A stretch of DNA of 41,726 nt, taken from the IMG/VR virus record IMGVR_UViG_3300021197_001748, positions 1-41,726 of that record. One strand, 5' to 3'. The DNA comes from a virus. Made by a program: the position numbers and the translations under genes. The notes beneath the pieces were generated by a model that ran no database searches, was not told the DNA's origin, and worked only from the letters and a program-made list of their open reading frames with translations. This document shows positions 1 through 7,460 of this stretch, in pieces. Each line of letters starts with the position of its first letter. Within the stretch, counting starts at the first letter, position 1.

Positions 1-2
1 CT

Positions 3-314
3 GCTCAGCTTATCGCAGATCGTGAGTTCCGACTCACCGATTGTGACTTGCGTGTAAATTATGAGATTAATCTCTTAACGGCACGTCGTGACTTGGAGTA
101 TAATCTCCTACAAGTGCGCTATGATTCACTTGAAGAGCGCAGCACCGCGCTATCTAATCTGAGGGACCAAGAGATTGCCGACCTTCAGGAGATGGTTCGC
201 AAACATCCAAACCGCAATAGCCATTGGTTTTTTGCGGGAGGGTTCATTGTTGGGGCTGCCACTTCAATCGCAATCTTCTTTGCAGCGAGAGAGATTAGCC
301 AGGGGTCACAATGA
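3..314 (+). CDS. C-terminal part of a coiled-coil protein with a C-terminal membrane segment (left-edge partial)
   Basis: The reading frame is open to the left edge, so the true start lies outside the window; the first internal start (TTG at 48) need not be used. The visible 103 residues begin with a long charged heptad-like helix rich in Leu, Arg, Glu and Asp, consistent with a coiled coil. A single hydrophobic segment follows (around GGFIVGAATSIAIFF), then a short tail ending in ISQGSQ. The topology is therefore helix first, membrane anchor last, which is the reverse of a typical i-spanin. I do not recognise the family; a membrane-associated lysis or envelope protein is possible but unproven. 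Its TGA stop overlaps the ATG of the next gene (ATGA at 311), so the two are probably translationally coupled. Confidence 0.6.
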   Translation, partial: AQLIADREFRLTDCDLRVNYEINLLTARRDLEYNLLQVRYDSLEERSTALSNLRDQEIADLQEMVRKHPNRNSHWFFAGGFIVGAATSIAIFFAAREISQGSQ

Positions 315-703
315 GCAAGAAAGACTGGAACAAGCTTGCAAAGTTCGAGCAGGCGATTAGCAAGAAATACGGGAAAGAAGCAATCCAGAATCCCAAGGGT
401 AATTGGACTGATGAAAAAGAAGCAGAATATCTAGAACAAATTAAACAATTGTCTGAAAAAGAGACACAGCTACATGATAAGGACGAGAAAGTAGAAGTTA
501 ATGGTATTTTAGTACCCAAGAAACTACTTAATAGAGAGTCTAATCGTACCTGCCCAGTGTGCGATACATATTCATTTAGTGTCCGCGACGACGTTTATAT
601 GAATAAGTTTGATTGCTGCTGGGGTTGTTATATACAGTGGGTGGAGGACCGAGAAGAAAGATGGCTATCTGGATGGAGACCAAATAATGGCAACGACACT
701 TGA
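311..703 (+). CDS. Small protein with a four-cysteine zinc-ribbon-like motif, unknown function
   Basis: This 130-residue protein has a Lys/Glu-rich helical first half. The second half carries CPVC at about residues 81-84 and, some 20 residues later, a CCWGC cluster. CxxC plus CxxC at this distance is the usual layout of a zinc ribbon or treble clef, so structural zinc binding is likely. I do not recognise the family. The start overlaps the previous stop by ATGA, and the end overlaps the next gene by 17 bases, so it sits inside a coupled operon just upstream of the terminase. Position alone would allow a small-terminase or packaging role, but nothing in the sequence resembles the helical gp16 family. 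Confidence 0.65.
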   Translation: MSKKDWNKLAKFEQAISKKYGKEAIQNPKGNWTDEKEAEYLEQIKQLSEKETQLHDKDEKVEVNGILVPKKLLNRESNRTCPVCDTYSFSVRDDVYMNKFDCCWGCYIQWVEDREERWLSGWRPNNGNDT

Positions 704-1214
704 AATTATCCGAGGAATTTCACAAGCAGCAGCGAACGCATATGACGGAGCACACGACGAAGGGTCCTCATATGATGGAAACGCCCGCCTTACGGGGCTA
801 CGTAGAGAAGAAGGACACTTAATTAATGATCGTCGCGTTATCGATGGATTTGGTGTTAAGTTCATGGGCAACGTTCTGAAGGTAACTTATCATGGCGAAG
901 TTCAACTTAAGCAAGTGTATGCGAACAATTTCGAGAGCGATATGGAGCAAACATTTGCTGATATCGTGAAGTTCCTCAAGAAAGAATACAAAGCTGTCAC
1001 TGGCAACACTCTTTCCTTAAAAAAGCTTGGCGAGTGTGATATGCTAGTACAAAATCGTTCACGTGTGTGGACGTGGGTCCAAGCCACCTGTGATTATGAA
1101 ATTGGCGGCTTGACTGGTGTAGTGGATGACGAGGCACAAAAGGAATTAAACGACCGTAATTTCCGCAATATGCTTAAGCGTACCCCGCAAGGATACGGTC
1201 CCGAGACTCCCTAA
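687..1214 (+). CDS. Conserved-looking unknown protein directly upstream of the large terminase
   Basis: I place the start at ATG 687, giving 175 residues, because GGAG at 675-678 lies 8 bases upstream; the longer frame from 609 only rereads the previous gene. The protein is mixed alpha/beta. It starts MATTLEIIRGISQ, and its middle contains VIDGFGVKFMGNVLKVTYHG followed by an amphipathic helix (FADIVKFLKKEYKAV). No signal peptide or membrane segment is visible. I do not recognise a family. It occupies the place of gp16 in T4-like genomes (immediately before gp17), but its predicted beta content argues against a classical small terminase. Another virion or packaging accessory role is equally possible. 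The gap to the terminase start is 8 bases, suggesting a shared transcript. Confidence 0.6.
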   Translation: MATTLEIIRGISQAAANAYDGAHDEGSSYDGNARLTGLRREEGHLINDRRVIDGFGVKFMGNVLKVTYHGEVQLKQVYANNFESDMEQTFADIVKFLKKEYKAVTGNTLSLKKLGECDMLVQNRSRVWTWVQATCDYEIGGLTGVVDDEAQKELNDRNFRNMLKRTPQGYGPETP

Positions 1215-1222
1215 AATGAAGA

Positions 1223-2818
1223 ATGGCGTATCAACTTACCAAGAAAGAAATTTATAAAGAAGTTATAAAGTGCGGCAAAGATCCAGTTTACTTTGTCAAT
1301 AACTACGCCCGTATCTCTCACCCCCAAAAGGGTCTAATCCCGTTTAAAACATACGACTTTCAGTCAGAACTGCTAAACGATTTTAATAACTATCGTTTCA
1401 ACATCATTCTAAAAGCCAGGCAGTTAGGTATCTCCACGATTACAGCGGGATACATTGTCTGGCTTATGCTTTTTCACCGTGACAAGAACGTACTTGTCAT
1501 CGCCACCAAGTTCGGCACAGCATCCAACCTTGTAAAGAAAGTAAAGCACATCCTCAAGAATGTCCCAGACTTCTTACAGATTACAAGCATCACCATAGAC
1601 AACCGGTCTTCGTTTGAGCTGTCCAATGGATCGCAGATCAAAGCCTCTTCAACTTCCGGTGATGCTGGTCGTTCTGAGGCTTTGTCACTTCTGGTAATTG
1701 ATGAGGCAGCGCACGTTGAGGGTTTGGCAGAACTGTGGACTGGTCTATACCCTACGTTGTCAACTGGTGGTCGATGTATTTCATTGTCGACTCCAAATGG
1801 TGTTGGTAACTGGTTTCACAAGACTTATACAGAAGCTGATCAGGGAGTAAATGATTTCTACCCCACCCAACTGATGTGGGACGTTCACCCCGATCGTGAT
1901 CGTGAGTGGTTTGAGAAAGAGACTCGCAATATGTCTCGTCGTCAGATCGCCCAGGAATTAGAGTGCAACTTCAACACATCTGGCGAGACTGTAATTCACC
2001 CAGATGACCTTGCTAGAATATTTGAATGCATTCGCGAGCCCCAACACAAGACTGGTTTCGATCGAAACTATTGGATTTGGGAGGAATATAATTCAGACTT
2101 TTCGTACCTTATGGTAGCCGACGTCGCTCGTGGCGACGGTAAAGATTATTCTGTATTTCATATTATCAAGCTGGAGACAATGGAAATAGTAGCAGAATAC
2201 CAGGGCAAGCCCGCACCAGATGTATATGGAAGCATGCTGTATTCTGTAGGTCAGGAATATGGAAACTGCCTACTGGTAGTTGAGAATAATTCAGTTGGAT
2301 TTGCAGTTCTAGATAAACTTAGAGAACTAGAATATCCTAATCTTTATTATTCAGTTAAGTCGACTCACGAATACGTTAGCCAGCTAGAAGCTGAAGTAAT
2401 GTCCAATTCAGTACCGGGGTTCACAACCTCCCAAAAGACACGTCCACTAATTGTAGCAAAGTTGGAAGAATTCATTAGAAATAAACTAATTACTCTATAT
2501 TCTTCACGAATTGCTAACGAGCTTAAGACATTTATATGGAACAACGGGCGCCCCGAGGCGATGCGAAGTTATAACGATGATCTGACTATGGCGCTTGCCA
2601 TTGCTTGTTGGGTACGCGATACGGCTTTGGAAACTAACAAAAGAGAGACAGAATATCAAAAGGCGTTTCTATCCTCTATGATCGTCTCCAATACCAAGTT
2701 TAGCTCAGCGATGCCTGGTATGCGAGGATACGATAGAAGATTTGACATGAATCAAGGCTCTAGTGCAGAGAAAAGCATAAAAGAACAAAAAGAATTTTTT
2801 TGGGTATATAAGGGATAA
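1223..2818 (+). CDS. gp17: Terminase large subunit (gp17-type packaging ATPase and nuclease)
   Basis: The 531-residue protein is the DNA-packaging motor, which docks on the portal, hydrolyses ATP to pump DNA and cuts the concatemer. The ATPase half has a Walker A-like loop KARQLGIST at residues 64-72 and a Walker B LLVIDEAAH at 156-164 with the catalytic Glu161. A coupling motif SLSTPNG lies at about 187-193. The RNase H-like nuclease half shows the acidic triad expected for the family: Asp300 in MVADVARGDGKDYS, Glu354 in VVENNSVG and Asp452/453 in YNDDLTMALA. T4 gp17 is 610 residues, so this is somewhat short but complete in motifs. The ATG lies 8 bases after the previous stop, and the portal gene follows after 5 bases. 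Confidence 0.95.
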   Translation: MAYQLTKKEIYKEVIKCGKDPVYFVNNYARISHPQKGLIPFKTYDFQSELLNDFNNYRFNIILKARQLGISTITAGYIVWLMLFHRDKNVLVIATKFGTASNLVKKVKHILKNVPDFLQITSITIDNRSSFELSNGSQIKASSTSGDAGRSEALSLLVIDEAAHVEGLAELWTGLYPTLSTGGRCISLSTPNGVGNWFHKTYTEADQGVNDFYPTQLMWDVHPDRDREWFEKETRNMSRRQIAQELECNFNTSGETVIHPDDLARIFECIREPQHKTGFDRNYWIWEEYNSDFSYLMVADVARGDGKDYSVFHIIKLETMEIVAEYQGKPAPDVYGSMLYSVGQEYGNCLLVVENNSVGFAVLDKLRELEYPNLYYSVKSTHEYVSQLEAEVMSNSVPGFTTSQKTRPLIVAKLEEFIRNKLITLYSSRIANELKTFIWNNGRPEAMRSYNDDLTMALAIACWVRDTALETNKRETEYQKAFLSSMIVSNTKFSSAMPGMRGYDRRFDMNQGSSAEKSIKEQKEFFWVYKG

Positions 2819-2823
2819 TAATA

Positions 2824-4818
2824 ATGGCAGACCGCAAGAATAATCCGAGAAACCAACAGAGCCGCTTGTTTAAGCAGCTTACACGTGTTTTTTCGGGACC
2901 AATCGTTCGATTTCGAAGTCAAACTGGTCGACAGATCAAAAGAAGAGATATGGACAAGTACGCCGCACGGTTTCAATCCGCTAGTGGTCAGCAGTTCAAG
3001 CGTTCACAATATTTTGCTTACGAGAAGATGCAGGCTAATGCCTATGTTAATCAAAATCGTTCCGAACGGTATGGTGACTTTGACGAAATGGAATATATGC
3101 CAGAGATCGCCTCAGCGTTAGACATCTATGCTGACGAGATGACAACATCATCGGACCTTACGCCCCTCTTATCGATTAAATGTCATAATGATGAAATTAA
3201 AGCGGTATTGGAGACCTTATACCATAACGTACTGAACATTGAGTTTAATCTGTTTGGGTGGTGTCGCTCGATGTGCAAATTTGGTGACTATTTCCTCTAC
3301 TTAGACATTGATGATAGCCAGGGTGTACGCTCAGCTATCGGTCTGCCAAGTATGGAGATTGAGAGACTAGAGGGAGAAGACAAAACAAACCCTAACTACG
3401 TTCAATACCAATGGAACTCTGCAGGACTAACCTTTGAGAACTGGCAGGTTGCACACTTTAGGATCCTAGGAAATGATAAGTATGCTCCTTACGGAACTTC
3501 CGTTCTAGAGCCAGCTAGAAGAATCTTTAGACAGCTTACCCTGCTAGAAGATGCCATGATGGCTTATCGTATTGTTAGATCACCAGAACGTCGTGTCTTC
3601 TATATTGACGTTGGTAACATTAACGCAAATGACGTTGAGCAATACATGCAAAAGGTTGTTACCCAGATGAAGAGAAACCAACTTGTTGATCCCGACACGG
3701 GACGAGTGGATCTTCGTTATAACCCAATGTCAGTTGAAGAGGACTACTTTGTTCCAGTAAGGGGCGGACAAAGCTCTAGAATTGAGAACCTCCCTGGAGG
3801 ATCTTTCACAGGCGATATTGATGATGTTAAATATCTTCGAGATAAACTATTTTCGGCACTGAAGATTCCCCAATCTTACCTTACGCAGGGCGAGGAGGGT
3901 AGTGAAGATAAGACAACATTGGCTCAGAAGGACGTCAGATTTGCCAGGACTATCCAGAGGCTGCAGCGCTCTGTTGTCTCAGAACTGGAAAAGATTGGTA
4001 TTATCCACCTATATACTTTGGGGTTTCGTGGAGACGATATTATCTCTTTCGATCTATCGCTAAACAACCCCTCAAAAATTGCTGAACTTCAAGAACTTGA
4101 ATACTGGAAAACCAAATTTGATGTTGCAAGCTCTGCCACAGAAGGCTATTTCAGCCGTCGCTGGATTGCGGAACACTTATTCCATCTTTCCGAAGACGAG
4201 TTCCTTCGAAACAGCAGGGAGCTAGTTTATGATAAAAAATATGATGCAATGTTGCAAGGACAGTTTGAATCCGCAACTGCCGCTGCTGTTGGCAGCGGTG
4301 ACCTTGGGGGGGGTGATCTCGGCGGCGATCTTGGTGGGGATCTGGGCGCGGACCTTGGCGGAGATCTGGGCGGTGAACCACTGGGAGGAGAAGCTGGAGG
4401 AGAACCAGCAGCTGATGCGGGAGCAGACGACCCGGATGCAGGAGCAGACGATTCAGTCTTACTCGCAACCCCTGATGCTCCCCCCGGAAAGCGAGACTCA
4501 ACCATTACTCGTGCCGATGGAAAGACGACTACCGCCCGATCCCATGGATGGTACGAGCCTAAAAAAGTAGACCGTAGAGATGCCGGCGCGCGTAAGCGCT
4601 CCTATATGTCAAGGGTGACACCAGAAATGTTCAGGAACACAGATAGGACCCGGTTTGCCGGCAAACAAGACCTGGATAGATTATCAAAAGGTATTTATGA
4701 AAATGTAGATCCTACTTATGATATGGAAGAGAGAAAGCTGATTGAGGCTAATATTGAAATAAGAAGATTGGTAGAAAACTTGGAGCAAAATGAAGATGCT
4801 AACAAAGACAAGACATAA
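2824..4818 (+). CDS. gp20: Portal vertex protein (gp20-type) with a Gly/Asp-rich C-terminal insertion
   Basis: This 664-residue protein follows the terminase directly, as expected for the dodecameric portal through which DNA enters and leaves the head. Family-typical stretches include MEYMPEIASALDIYADEM (around residues 90-107), a wing/stem region containing VQYQWNSAGL, SVLEPARRIFRQLTLLEDAM, RSPERRVFYIDVGN and LKIPQSYLTQGEEG. The last of these is the motif I would use to identify T4-type portals. T4 gp20 is 524 residues. The extra length is C-terminal: residues 490-543 are a low-complexity run of G, D, L, E and A, followed by a basic stretch and a charged helical end. The gene overlaps the next by 29 bases. 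The start ATG is 5 bases after the terminase stop. Confidence 0.93.
   Translation: MADRKNNPRNQQSRLFKQLTRVFSGPIVRFRSQTGRQIKRRDMDKYAARFQSASGQQFKRSQYFAYEKMQANAYVNQNRSERYGDFDEMEYMPEIASALDIYADEMTTSSDLTPLLSIKCHNDEIKAVLETLYHNVLNIEFNLFGWCRSMCKFGDYFLYLDIDDSQGVRSAIGLPSMEIERLEGEDKTNPNYVQYQWNSAGLTFENWQVAHFRILGNDKYAPYGTSVLEPARRIFRQLTLLEDAMMAYRIVRSPERRVFYIDVGNINANDVEQYMQKVVTQMKRNQLVDPDTGRVDLRYNPMSVEEDYFVPVRGGQSSRIENLPGGSFTGDIDDVKYLRDKLFSALKIPQSYLTQGEEGSEDKTTLAQKDVRFARTIQRLQRSVVSELEKIGIIHLYTLGFRGDDIISFDLSLNNPSKIAELQELEYWKTKFDVASSATEGYFSRRWIAEHLFHLSEDEFLRNSRELVYDKKYDAMLQGQFESATAAAVGSGDLGGGDLGGDLGGDLGADLGGDLGGEPLGGEAGGEPAADAGADDPDAGADDSVLLATPDAPPGKRDSTITRADGKTTTARSHGWYEPKKVDRRDAGARKRSYMSRVTPEMFRNTDRTRFAGKQDLDRLSKGIYENVDPTYDMEERKLIEANIEIRRLVENLEQNEDANKDKT
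4291..4452 (+). repeat. In-frame degenerate GGDLGG-coding repeat inside the portal gene
   Basis: The DNA iterates a degenerate GGN-GAY-CTN-GGN unit and encodes residues 490-543 of the portal (GDLGG units, then GGEP and GADD units). It includes an uninterrupted run of eight G at 4306-4313. Because the repeat is so biased, all other frames also stay open here, which produces spurious long reading frames on both strands. A flexible acidic linker at the portal C-terminus is the simplest reading. Confidence 0.85.
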
Positions 4819-5623
4819 TAAGAAGCGCAACACCGCTTTTATCTACGAGGCACTCGTTAGGGAACTGACAAAATGTATTGTAGCTAAGGATGACAGCCGA
4901 AAAGGTATTGTCATATCACTAGTTAAGGAGCACTTTGGAAAAGACAGTGTGCTACGCAAAGAGCTTGATCTATATAAAGTTTTATATGAAATTGATAGCA
5001 ACGAAGCTCATATGTGTGAAAAGTTACTCAATGAGGTAAAGAGATCTCATAGTATGCTAGATCGAGAGCAAGTTTTCGAAGAACAGACAGCCCTTATAAA
5101 TAAGATCAATAGAATGCTTTCAAAGGATGTGTTCTCTAACTTTGTCCCAAACTACAAAAACTTAGCAACGATCTCACAAATTTTAAACCCAGATGTCTCA
5201 GTTAGGCACCGCGTCTTACTTGAGGGAAGTCTCGTAGAGTCTATTACTGGTACTATTGCTGATGAGAATAAACCAATGGCTCCGATTGATAATCTCTTGT
5301 ACAAAACATTCGTTAAAAAGTTTAATGACCAATATGACGGTAAGCTTCTAGAAGAGCAGAAAGAGTTATTAAGCAAGTACATTGCATCATTTCACGATGA
5401 TGGGTTTGGTCTTAAGATCTATCTAAACGAGGAAGTGGCTAGACTAAAGGAGTGTATTCAGACATCCCTGCAAGAGGGGGAAATCGCATCCGACGAGGTG
5501 TTGCTAAGTAATGCGAATAGGGTCTTAGATATGCTTCAGGAGTTTAGAGAAAAGGAAATTAACCCCTCGATGGTGGAGCAAGTCCTCAAAGTTCAGCAGT
5601 TAGCATTGGAGATAAAAATCTAA
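4790..5623 (+). CDS. Unknown helical head-region protein between portal and protease
   Basis: This 277-residue protein starts inside the portal gene (29-base overlap). Two in-frame ATGs are close together, at 4790 and 4796. The GGAG at 4782-4785 is 4 bases from the first and 10 from the second, so the exact start is ambiguous. The N-terminus is basic (TKTRHNKKRNTAFIYEALVR) and the rest is predicted almost entirely helical with alternating charges. There is no membrane segment and no enzyme motif. It occupies the place of T4 genes 67/68 (prohead core proteins), between portal and protease, so a prohead-core or assembly role is plausible from position only. I do not recognise the sequence family by function. 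It overlaps the next gene by one base (TAATG). Confidence 0.7.
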   Translation: MKMLTKTRHNKKRNTAFIYEALVRELTKCIVAKDDSRKGIVISLVKEHFGKDSVLRKELDLYKVLYEIDSNEAHMCEKLLNEVKRSHSMLDREQVFEEQTALINKINRMLSKDVFSNFVPNYKNLATISQILNPDVSVRHRVLLEGSLVESITGTIADENKPMAPIDNLLYKTFVKKFNDQYDGKLLEEQKELLSKYIASFHDDGFGLKIYLNEEVARLKECIQTSLQEGEIASDEVLLSNANRVLDMLQEFREKEINPSMVEQVLKVQQLALEIKI

Positions 5624-6192
5624 TGGCTCTCAGGGTAAAGATAGGTTCTGCTGTTGATGACGGAGTTTCTGATTCTGATCTTGCCAGTGTCCCCAATATT
5701 ATGGTTCGATTAGACATTCGAAGAACTTTGGATGATAATTTAATTATATCCGATCATCCTGATATTGATATTGTTATTGTTCCAAATAGTGGCAAGGTTG
5801 TTGCCATGGCTAAGAAATTAAACAGTGGAGTGGTTTATGGCGCCCAAGACAGGCTGTTTACATTCCTTAAGGATCGAGGAGTGGTCGACCCCGGCTCTAT
5901 CCAGGGGGGGAGTATCTACGCATCAATGGAGGGAGCCATCCCATCCGCCGCAGATCTACCCACGATTAAGATAGCAGTGATAAATGTTGCAAAGTGGATG
6001 GAAAAAGAGAAGCCGGCTATTGAATTCCTCGAAGATTACGAAGATGAGGTAGTCAAGGATTACACAGACCCAGATAATGAATATTCAACAGAGCTTGGGC
6101 AAGTGCCCCAGGCAGCGCGCAAAGGCTCTATTCTCCCTAGCCTATCTCGCAGCCCATACGGGTTATCGCTGTATAATTATTATGGATACTAG
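5623..6192 (+). CDS. Unknown head-region protein, coupled to its upstream neighbour
   Basis: The 189-residue product begins MALRVKIGSAVDDG and has a beta-rich middle (DIDIVIVPNSGKVVAMAKKL), a helix ending in KWMEKEKPAIEF, then a Tyr/Ser-rich C-terminus (SPYGLSLYNYYGY). No catalytic, metal-binding or membrane motif is visible. The TAATG overlap with the preceding gene implies translational coupling and a stoichiometric or shared role. It lies in the portal-to-protease interval, so a head-assembly or virion role is inferred from context alone. Confidence 0.65.
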   Translation: MALRVKIGSAVDDGVSDSDLASVPNIMVRLDIRRTLDDNLIISDHPDIDIVIVPNSGKVVAMAKKLNSGVVYGAQDRLFTFLKDRGVVDPGSIQGGSIYASMEGAIPSAADLPTIKIAVINVAKWMEKEKPAIEFLEDYEDEVVKDYTDPDNEYSTELGQVPQAARKGSILPSLSRSPYGLSLYNYYGY

Positions 6193-6200
6193 AGGTTGAT

Positions 6201-6524
6201 GTGGAGCTTCTCTATTTTATCTTATGTGCTTTTGGGTTAACTAACATTTTAGTCTATGGGTCCATCTTTAATAAAATGAGACCTAAGCATCATTTCTTCC
6301 ATTGTCCCATGTGTGTGGGGTTTTGGGTTGGTGTCTTTTTGTTGGTGACTAACCACTTCACAGAACTATTTACATTCGAGCAAAGTTTATACAATGCTTT
6401 TCTTCTGGGCTGCCTAAGCTCAGGAACATCATACATACTCGCCATGTTATTTGGCGACAAGGGAGTTAGACATGAGATTCACGGATCGCAAGTGGGGTCT
6501 TCAACCGGTACGCCGCTGCTGTAA
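6201..6524 (+). CDS. Small multi-pass membrane protein with a CPMCVGFW motif (DUF1360-like)
   Basis: The likely start is GTG 6201, with GAGG at 6192-6195 five bases upstream. The 107-residue product has about three hydrophobic segments: residues 1-20 (LLYFILCAFGLTNILVYG), about 37-52 (CPMCVGFWVGVFLLVT) and about 67-85 (AFLLGCLSSGTSYILAMLF). The short CPMCVGFW motif at a membrane entry is characteristic of the DUF1360 group of small membrane proteins found in bacteria and phages, whose function I cannot name. A membrane protein in the prohead operon is compatible with head assembly initiating at the inner membrane, as in T4, but that link is inference. Confidence 0.7.
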   Translation: MELLYFILCAFGLTNILVYGSIFNKMRPKHHFFHCPMCVGFWVGVFLLVTNHFTELFTFEQSLYNAFLLGCLSSGTSYILAMLFGDKGVRHEIHGSQVGSSTGTPLL

Positions 6525-6537
6525 GGGATCCCAACTC

Positions 6538-6556
6538 ATGCGGGTGGCGCCCGCAT
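6538..6556 (+). promoter_or_regulatory. Intergenic hairpin just upstream of a ribosome binding site
   Basis: ATGCGGG at 6538-6544 pairs perfectly with CCCGCAT at 6550-6556 across a 5-base loop. It ends 3 bases before the AGGA at 6560-6563 that serves the gene at 6572. No U-run follows, so it is not a classical terminator. Translational control, mRNA processing or transcript stability are the likelier roles. Confidence 0.5.
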
Positions 6557-6571
6557 CTTAGGAAAAAAATT

Positions 6572-7450
6572 ATGAAACTATTAATGGAAAATTGGCGCAA
6601 GTTTGTTAATGAGTCAGAAGCCTCTGATGCGTTTGTTAAGGGTCAAAATTTGGGATTAGAGCCGTTCACGGATTTGCTTAAAAAGATAGCTTCGGATCCC
6701 GAGTTTCGGAAATTAGCCTATGCGGGACAAAAGGATGCCGCAGGCTCCTCCGATGAAGCCGTTTCAGTCGACGAGGGCACACCCGTAGCGGCAAAAGACC
6801 TGACTCCAACTCAAATGGACATTGACACGAAGAAAAGTTTGGGCGATCAGATGACAAATAAATATAATGCAACTGCGTATGCCCTTGAGGACACTGTGAC
6901 GATGCCATCACCAGGCGGCCGCATCCCCCTGTTAGTTTTTGAAAATAAGTATATTTTGGATGGACACCACCGTTGGTCGCAAGTGCTCATGACAAATCCT
7001 GATGGGATGATGACAGTTAGCAATTTAACAAGTCCCGCGTTTGGGACCGGACCACAAGGTGCCGAAAGAGCCCTCAAGGCAACCCAGCTGGGGATTGCTG
7101 CCTTGGCTGGCAACGTGGTGACAAAGGATACCGATATAAATTTACTAACACTCTCACCTAAGCAGTTGGGGAAGTATGTTCTTGAAAACATAACAGATGA
7201 TGTTTTACAGTTGTTGGCGCAAGCCGGAAAGATCGCCAAGCCCGACAGGCAAGAGGCTGCCAAGTATTATATGTCTAATTTGTCTGCCGTCCAAGCCAAG
7301 CCCCCAGGCGCATTCAGGAGAGTAAGGGGGATGCCCCAAGCGGATGATTCCGGTGTCCCGCAAGCACAAGTGAATACCGCACTAAAGCGGGGCAATATTA
7401 ATTTCCACGACCCCAAGTCGCAGGATCTCAAAAAGGCAGCAGAGGAGTAA
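6572..7450 (+). CDS. ParB/sulfiredoxin-fold protein with a capsid-targeting-like N-terminus (candidate internal head protein)
   Basis: AGGA at 6560-6563 sits 8 bases before ATG 6572. The 292-residue product begins MKLLMENWRKFVNESEA. This resembles the capsid-targeting leader of T4 internal proteins (MKTYQEFIAEA type), which directs proteins into the prohead and is cleaved by gp21 after a hydrophobic-x-Glu; here the expected cut would follow Glu14 (VNE/S). Residues about 118-140 contain LLVFENKYILDGHHRWSQ. The DGHHRW box (130-135) is the signature of the ParB/sulfiredoxin N-terminal fold, which binds nucleotides and in some members is a nuclease. The gene lies directly upstream of the prohead protease. 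I infer a protein packaged in the head and possibly delivered to the host; the biochemical activity is unknown. Confidence 0.65.
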   Translation: MKLLMENWRKFVNESEASDAFVKGQNLGLEPFTDLLKKIASDPEFRKLAYAGQKDAAGSSDEAVSVDEGTPVAAKDLTPTQMDIDTKKSLGDQMTNKYNATAYALEDTVTMPSPGGRIPLLVFENKYILDGHHRWSQVLMTNPDGMMTVSNLTSPAFGTGPQGAERALKATQLGIAALAGNVVTKDTDINLLTLSPKQLGKYVLENITDDVLQLLAQAGKIAKPDRQEAAKYYMSNLSAVQAKPPGAFRRVRGMPQADDSGVPQAQVNTALKRGNINFHDPKSQDLKKAAEE

Positions 7451-7460
7451 TCATATATTT

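Noticed and set aside
609-686. Upstream extension of the gene at 687 starting at ATG 609.
   Set aside because: The extension rereads the zinc-ribbon gene in another frame and has no SD, while ATG 687 has GGAG at 8 bases.
4229-4570. 113-codon frame inside the portal gene with a hydrophobic stretch and a charged helix, resembling a nested membrane protein.
   Set aside because: It overlies the GGDLGG repeat, where all frames are open because of base composition. There is no SD, and the portal frame is clearly the coding one. Kept only as a possible consequence of slippage at the G8 run.
7453-7460. TATATTTA just before the protease ATG as a late promoter.
   Set aside because: It touches the start codon, so a transcript from it would lack the SD and start codon; it also does not match the CTAWTTAT octamer.
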